The translations under genes and the position numbers were made by a program. From contig JAQPZY010001596.1 of NCBI GenBank assembly GCA_029931535.1, positions 372,001-436,000 of the forward strand: DNA of 64,000 nucleotides. Direction: 5' to 3'. Under the pieces are notes generated by a model that was not told the origin of the DNA, searched no databases, and saw only the letters and a list, made by a program, of their open reading frames with translations. The stretch's first letter is position 1. Every line of letters starts with the position of its first letter. This document shows, in pieces, positions 59,852 to 64,000 of the stretch. The stretch comes from Margaritifera margaritifera (Eukaryota > Mollusca > Bivalvia > Unionida > Margaritiferidae).

Positions 59852-60668
59852 ATATAAAATGTACGGGAAGAATAAAGCAAATTTCCAGTCACGAAGTAAC
59901 ACAGATTCATCTCTAGAAGATAAACATGGAACTCGACTTACAACCCTCTCTGACGAACTTCTGCAAGCCATTGAATCCAGGCGACGAAATGAAAATGAGG
60001 TTGAACCTCGTTTCCAGGTCAAAACGGAGTCAGGTGTTATGACAGACGAAACTTCACTCCAAACTAATGTCGCGGATGAGAGACCAGGAACATATGTTTC
60101 TCCATATTACGATAGCCACAGCCCATATTATGAACACGCTGGTGTCTCCTCTTTCCTTCGATCAGAAGGAGCTGATAAAGATGTGCATCAATATACATAT
60201 CACACTGGTACGAATCATGCTTATCCAAAACATGAAGTCAAATCTGAAAGGAATTCCTTAAATGGATCTCCAGAGACATGCACAAAAACGTATGTTCCAG
60301 TCACAAACGATTACAGGGGAGGCCCTCTTCAAGATATAAGAAACAGTTTACGACATTATAAAATAAACAACGACGATTATGCGTGTGTTATGAAACCTGC
60401 TAGGAGTAAGACTGGAAGGGATAATAATGGGGACAGTCATGTGAAGCATCACACACGTCCTGTAGCAAGTGTGAGTCCAGTGCCAGACCCACTTTGCTCA
60501 AAGCAAACCACCATACATTTGATTCCTCAGCACGATTGTTTATTACACAAAAACCTTCCACCTCCTCCCCAGCCATTGGTAGGTTACACGAAAGGAGAAC
60601 AAATCCAACAGAATCCACAAAAAAGACACTACCTTAGGGGCCATGATTATGAAGAACCATATTTTTGA
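59852..60668 (+). CDS. Receptor last exon: cytoplasmic tail
   Basis: Terminal exon with acceptor TTGTTTTAG, entered in phase 2, open for 271 codons to TGA at 60666-60668. It encodes a hydrophilic, probably disordered tail starting YKMYGKNKANFQSR. It is rich in tyrosines in acidic or proline context: YVSPYYDSHSPYYEH, NDDYACVM and a C-terminal HDYEEPYF. These are candidate phosphorylation/SH2 docking sites. A proline run LPPPPQPL fits an EVH1 or SH3 ligand. No enzymatic domain is seen. The tail does not look like the conserved cytoplasmic region of EVA-1 proteins as I know them, which argues against simple EVA-1 orthology. Two overlapping AATAAA signals lie 300 bp past the stop. Confidence 0.85.
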
Positions 60669-60970
60669 AAAGACAAAAATATGCAAATTGGTCAGAAGAG
60701 GGTTTTGCTTGAAACTCATAAATCTGGTTGTACTTTATGTTAAGTCGATACGTAATTAAGTACGAAATTATGTCAATGCAAGAGCTCTGTTCATACGATA
60801 ACGCAATTGCCATCGAGTTGATCTAGTAAACACTACTATAAGCTAACTGGGCACAGGAGTTACACTAGCTGACTAATACTTCATTCTTACCTTAATTTCT
60901 ATCGCATTTCAACTGAACCAATCCTCTCTCAATAGTCTATAGTAAACTCGGTTATTGTCAGATTTTGTAG

Positions 60971-60980
60971 AATAAATAAA
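60971..60980 (+). terminator. Polyadenylation signal of the receptor gene
   Basis: Two overlapping AATAAA hexamers (AATAAATAAA) lie about 300 bp after the tail's stop codon. This implies a short 3' UTR (60669 to about 61000). GT-rich sequence (GATGTGTTTGTTT) follows within 15-25 bp, as expected of a downstream element. Confidence 0.6.
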
Positions 60981-61349
60981 GATGGCACATGATGTGTTTG
61001 TTTATTAGGTTATTGGCATTGCAGCAAGAGCAAAGATGCCGTGGTTTTCAGTGAACTTTCAGTACTTGATTCTCAGTTCACAAATTGTGCCCTTCTTGAT
61101 GCAAAGTGGTGAATATGTGCTCTTTATACAATGAGGTTTACACACGCAATAGCATTAGTACAAATTTCGTATTTGTATTTTAAAAGCAATTATATTACAC
61201 TATCGTGTAAGAATGGTGTATACATTATACATTTTATTGTAAAATATGATGGTGTCTGTAGAGTTGGTATTCATCACCATACATGTATTTGCATATTCCA
61301 CTTCATAATAATGGCCGTTATTTCTTGCCAATGCATACAAAATACTACC

Positions 61350-61541
61350 TACCGAATATAGTCGCGTATAAGTTTGGCCTAATCGCAAGCAAACTAGACC
61401 ACGAAATGCCGTTGCAAAAGGTCAGGGACTATGTTTTTGATTCTACTGATTATGCCTAACAAACTTCACTGACTCGAATCGCAGATCTGGGTCTGTGCAG
61501 TTTGCAGTTTGATAAGGTTTCACACTAGCATGTACGGTACC
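61350..61541 (+). mobile_element. Double-hairpin MITE, copy 5 (degraded)
   Basis: Starts TACCGAATATAGTCGCGTAT and ends CTAGCATGTACGGTA. Only one arm of each hairpin is well preserved (GGTCAGGGACTATG; GCAGATCTGGGTCTGTGCAG). It lies just downstream of the receptor gene. Confidence 0.7.
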
Positions 61542-61544
61542 TGG

Positions 61545-63640
61545 AATTAATTATGTTACATTTTTGAACAAACTTTCAATTAAGGGAGACCAGTAAAGTG
61601 ACTAGTCTTACGGAGATAATACATTCACAAAATTATATCTCAATTTCGATTATTCCAAATCACTGATTAGCTATTGAACCGCATATCATGATTGGCCCTT
61701 TGTGTACATTGTATTGTTTATAAAACTTGTTTCACCCATAACTTTGAGTCTTTAATCTCAAAATCACTTGAGTCCTTTATTTCCTTCTTCATTAAAACAA
61801 ATATTTCATATTATGATATACACGTGTTTAATTCTTTTTCTATAGTTGATAAATGACCACTTTATACAATCAGATAATCGTATAATAAAGCTGAGCAGCA
61901 ATCATACACTTTACATATTAAAGAAATAACAAGAAATCAGAGAAGTACTTTTATGACAGTTTATGCAAAGCCTATTTTTGTTCAGGTAAAAAAATAAAAA
62001 TGAGACCTTAGTTTAGCTCGTCAGTAAAGATAATATATAACAATTTCCTACCGAACGTTCTTACAGATGTCCTTTCTCTTAAGTCATTGAACTTATAACT
62101 TGATCATACCTGTTTTTGTGGACTGAAATTGTCTTCATTTGTGTAATTTTTATTTATTGCTCTAGCGTTCAAGTATTATTTGTTTTTCTTTACACTGTAA
62201 AATGATGTCGAAGAGTCACTGTACAAAAATTGATAAAATTAAAAAATCCATGAATCTAATTTTTCTCTGTTTTGCAGCTATAGTGCCGTTTCTATAGATA
62301 GCTCCTAATTTTTCTTGATTTGCTTGACAAAATAACCCGTGAAATAGTTCTGTCTGTGTGCGTGAAATAAAGAAATATTTGTAAGAAGTTGCATTCTGGA
62401 GCATTCTTTAGTGGCATTGACACAACAGTTATATTCCCAAAGCTTTGTTTACTTTTGATACACCACTTCTATTTTTGTTTGTCAATGTTGCAAATATCAA
62501 ATCTAAAGAACTTCGCACCTGTCTAAGAAATAAATAAAAATATTTTTGTTATTATGGTCTCAATTTCTTTTTTTTTAAAGCTGTCGAAGTCTTAGGAAAG
62601 TATCTCTCCTTTCCTTTTCTGTCGCTTTTGTTGCAAAAAAACCCCAAAAAAACCCACTTACATGAATATGACAAAAAGTTCAACTTGACAACCAAAAACT
62701 TTAATTCGACAATCACATTTATTTTTGTTCGTTTCGGACGTTTTTTCTTTTTCTTTTTTTCTTCTTTCCATGCATAATGTTTCTCGCACGATTGCTTGAA
62801 ACCTCATCTTATCTAACGGTACATTCTCTGTAGACATTACTCAAAATAACGAGCGGATTAGAAATTTATTAATAAATTCATCAATTGAAGTTATAAATAT
62901 ATATTAGTATAATACAAAAAACAATCTGAACTATTTTCCGTTGCTGAAATATGATCAATAAACCTGGCAGGAAATTGTAACACAAAGAACAAAGTTTTAC
63001 AATTTCAAGGGTTTCCACCTAAAATTTCAGCTAAAAATCTACTAACAATAGCAAATATCTTTTCCACATCCACGTGCCGTCGCAGACAAAAATAGTATTT
63101 AGACAGGAAATCGATTCAACCTGTCTTCGTTACCGTCACGTCGTGTGCGTCTATTTGTCAATTATTGCAGGCCACCGGAAATAAAAGTAAGTTATTATCG
63201 GCTACTTGCCTCGCGAAATTGATCGAAACGAAACAACACATCTCGTCTGCCAGAGTAGGAACAATGCATTATTTTTATGTTTTCTTACCGAAGGCAATCT
63301 GTTGTTGCAAATTAATCATGCGAACTATTAAGTTGCAACGTCAGTCGCAAATGATCCATTTTCTCTGACTTAAAGAACAAAAAATAGTTCAGCAATGAAA
63401 TATTATAAACAAACTTATTGGCTGTTGTTGATGTATTCTCATATAAAACGTATGAATGTTTGAACAAGATTACATAGATTACATATTACATGTTCTCACT
63501 ATGGGTCATAATTGTGGTTTTTTACTTGTAGGTTTTATGTTAAACACGAAGATAGCAAAACAGAAAGGGTTGCTTACATACACATATTACATATTAACTC
63601 ATTACTTCCGACTGACTACATTTAGAGCACTGAAAGAGAG
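61545..63640. other. Downstream intergenic sequence
   Basis: AT-rich DNA past the receptor gene's polyadenylation signal. No gene, tRNA or tandem array was recognised up to the inverted-repeat structure. Confidence 0.5.
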
Positions 63641-63644
63641 ACAC

Positions 63645-63912
63645 CCATTCGGACCACCTCGGCTATTTCTGCGGAACAAAAATATGTCTCAGACGTATGT
63701 CGGCGCAGTAATTTACAGAAAAATCTTAGTTTGTTCGCTGCAAAATTTCTTCGCAAAAAAGAAACCGCATTCTATTCAGACCACATCGGCTATTTATATG
63801 ATTGGAGTGACCGTAGGATTGACCGAGAAGTTGCGAATAAAAATATATTTCGATGCATTCGAAACTCCTCGGTCAATCCTTGTTTTGTAAATAAGCGAGG
63901 TGGTCCGAATGG
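63645..63912. repeat. Inverted-repeat structure
   Basis: A 17-bp perfect inverted pair, CCATTCGGACCACCTCG (63645-63661) and CGAGGTGGTCCGAATGG (63896-63912). A second pair, GGATTGACCGAG and CTCGGTCAATCC, is nested near 63815 and 63867, and a diverged direct copy TTCAGACCACATCGG lies at 63775. It may be a foldback element continuing past the window. Confidence 0.6.
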
Positions 63913-64000
63913 CAGCAATCGGCATACATTCGAGGTATGGTTCGTACAATTTACCTCAAAGTTTCGAATGGTAGTCACCTTGATTCAGGATTGTAACTTC

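Overview
The window looks like nuclear DNA of an animal, most likely a marine lophotrochozoan such as a mollusc. This is inferred from style, not from a species-specific gene. The evidence is large AT-rich introns, very dense (TA)n/(TG)n/(TC)n microsatellites, many minisatellites, several non-LTR retrotransposon remnants, and one multi-exon gene with invertebrate-type lectin domains. There are no operons, Shine-Dalgarno sites or CRISPR. Most long open frames are open only because a tandem-repeat unit is a multiple of three or because (TA)n reads as Ile-Tyr.

The one convincing host gene runs left to right from about 15.26 kb to about 60.98 kb. I resolve six exons: two SUEL/galactose-binding-lectin-like domains (15260-15514 and 30871-31143), a CUB domain (32556-32933), a short Ser/Thr/Pro-rich stalk (51599-51787), a transmembrane exon (58741-58816) and a tyrosine-rich cytoplasmic tail ending in TGA (59852-60668), with AATAAA signals at 60971-60980. 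The ectodomain exons all have phase-1 boundaries and join in frame. The product would be a type I membrane receptor or adhesion protein. The signal-peptide exon was not found, and extra exons between 33 and 51.5 kb cannot be excluded.

Region by region: 1-15 kb holds microsatellites, a tRNA-derived SINE, a degenerate ~145-bp repeat array, a 34-bp minisatellite with an internal inversion, a hAT-type MITE and a double-hairpin element. The first large intron (15.5-30.9 kb) holds a 41/29-bp minisatellite, a LINE reverse-transcriptase scrap, and a complete but inactivated 6.55-kb LTR retrotransposon (16680-23229). That element has 752/750-bp LTRs and a 4-bp target duplication. Its domain order is Gag-protease-integrase-RT-RNase H, i.e. 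a Ty3/gypsy-like RT with Ty1/copia-like order, as in Gmr1-type elements. A second hAT-type MITE and pentanucleotide arrays follow. The 33-51.5 kb intron is mostly tandem repeats (27, 33, 31/60, 29 and 22 bp units, the last nearly 3 kb long), with two LINE remnants, a GC-rich MITE and tRNA-like SINE pieces. The 51.8-58.7 kb intron holds two more double-hairpin elements, a decayed pogo/Tigger transposon and self-complementary microsatellites. Beyond the gene (61-64 kb) are one degraded double-hairpin element and an inverted-repeat structure near the right edge.

Apart from the receptor gene the window is mobile-element and tandem-repeat DNA. The best leads are the SUEL-SUEL-CUB-TM receptor with its signalling-type tail, the unusual pol order of the LTR element, and the family of elements built from two consecutive perfect hairpins.
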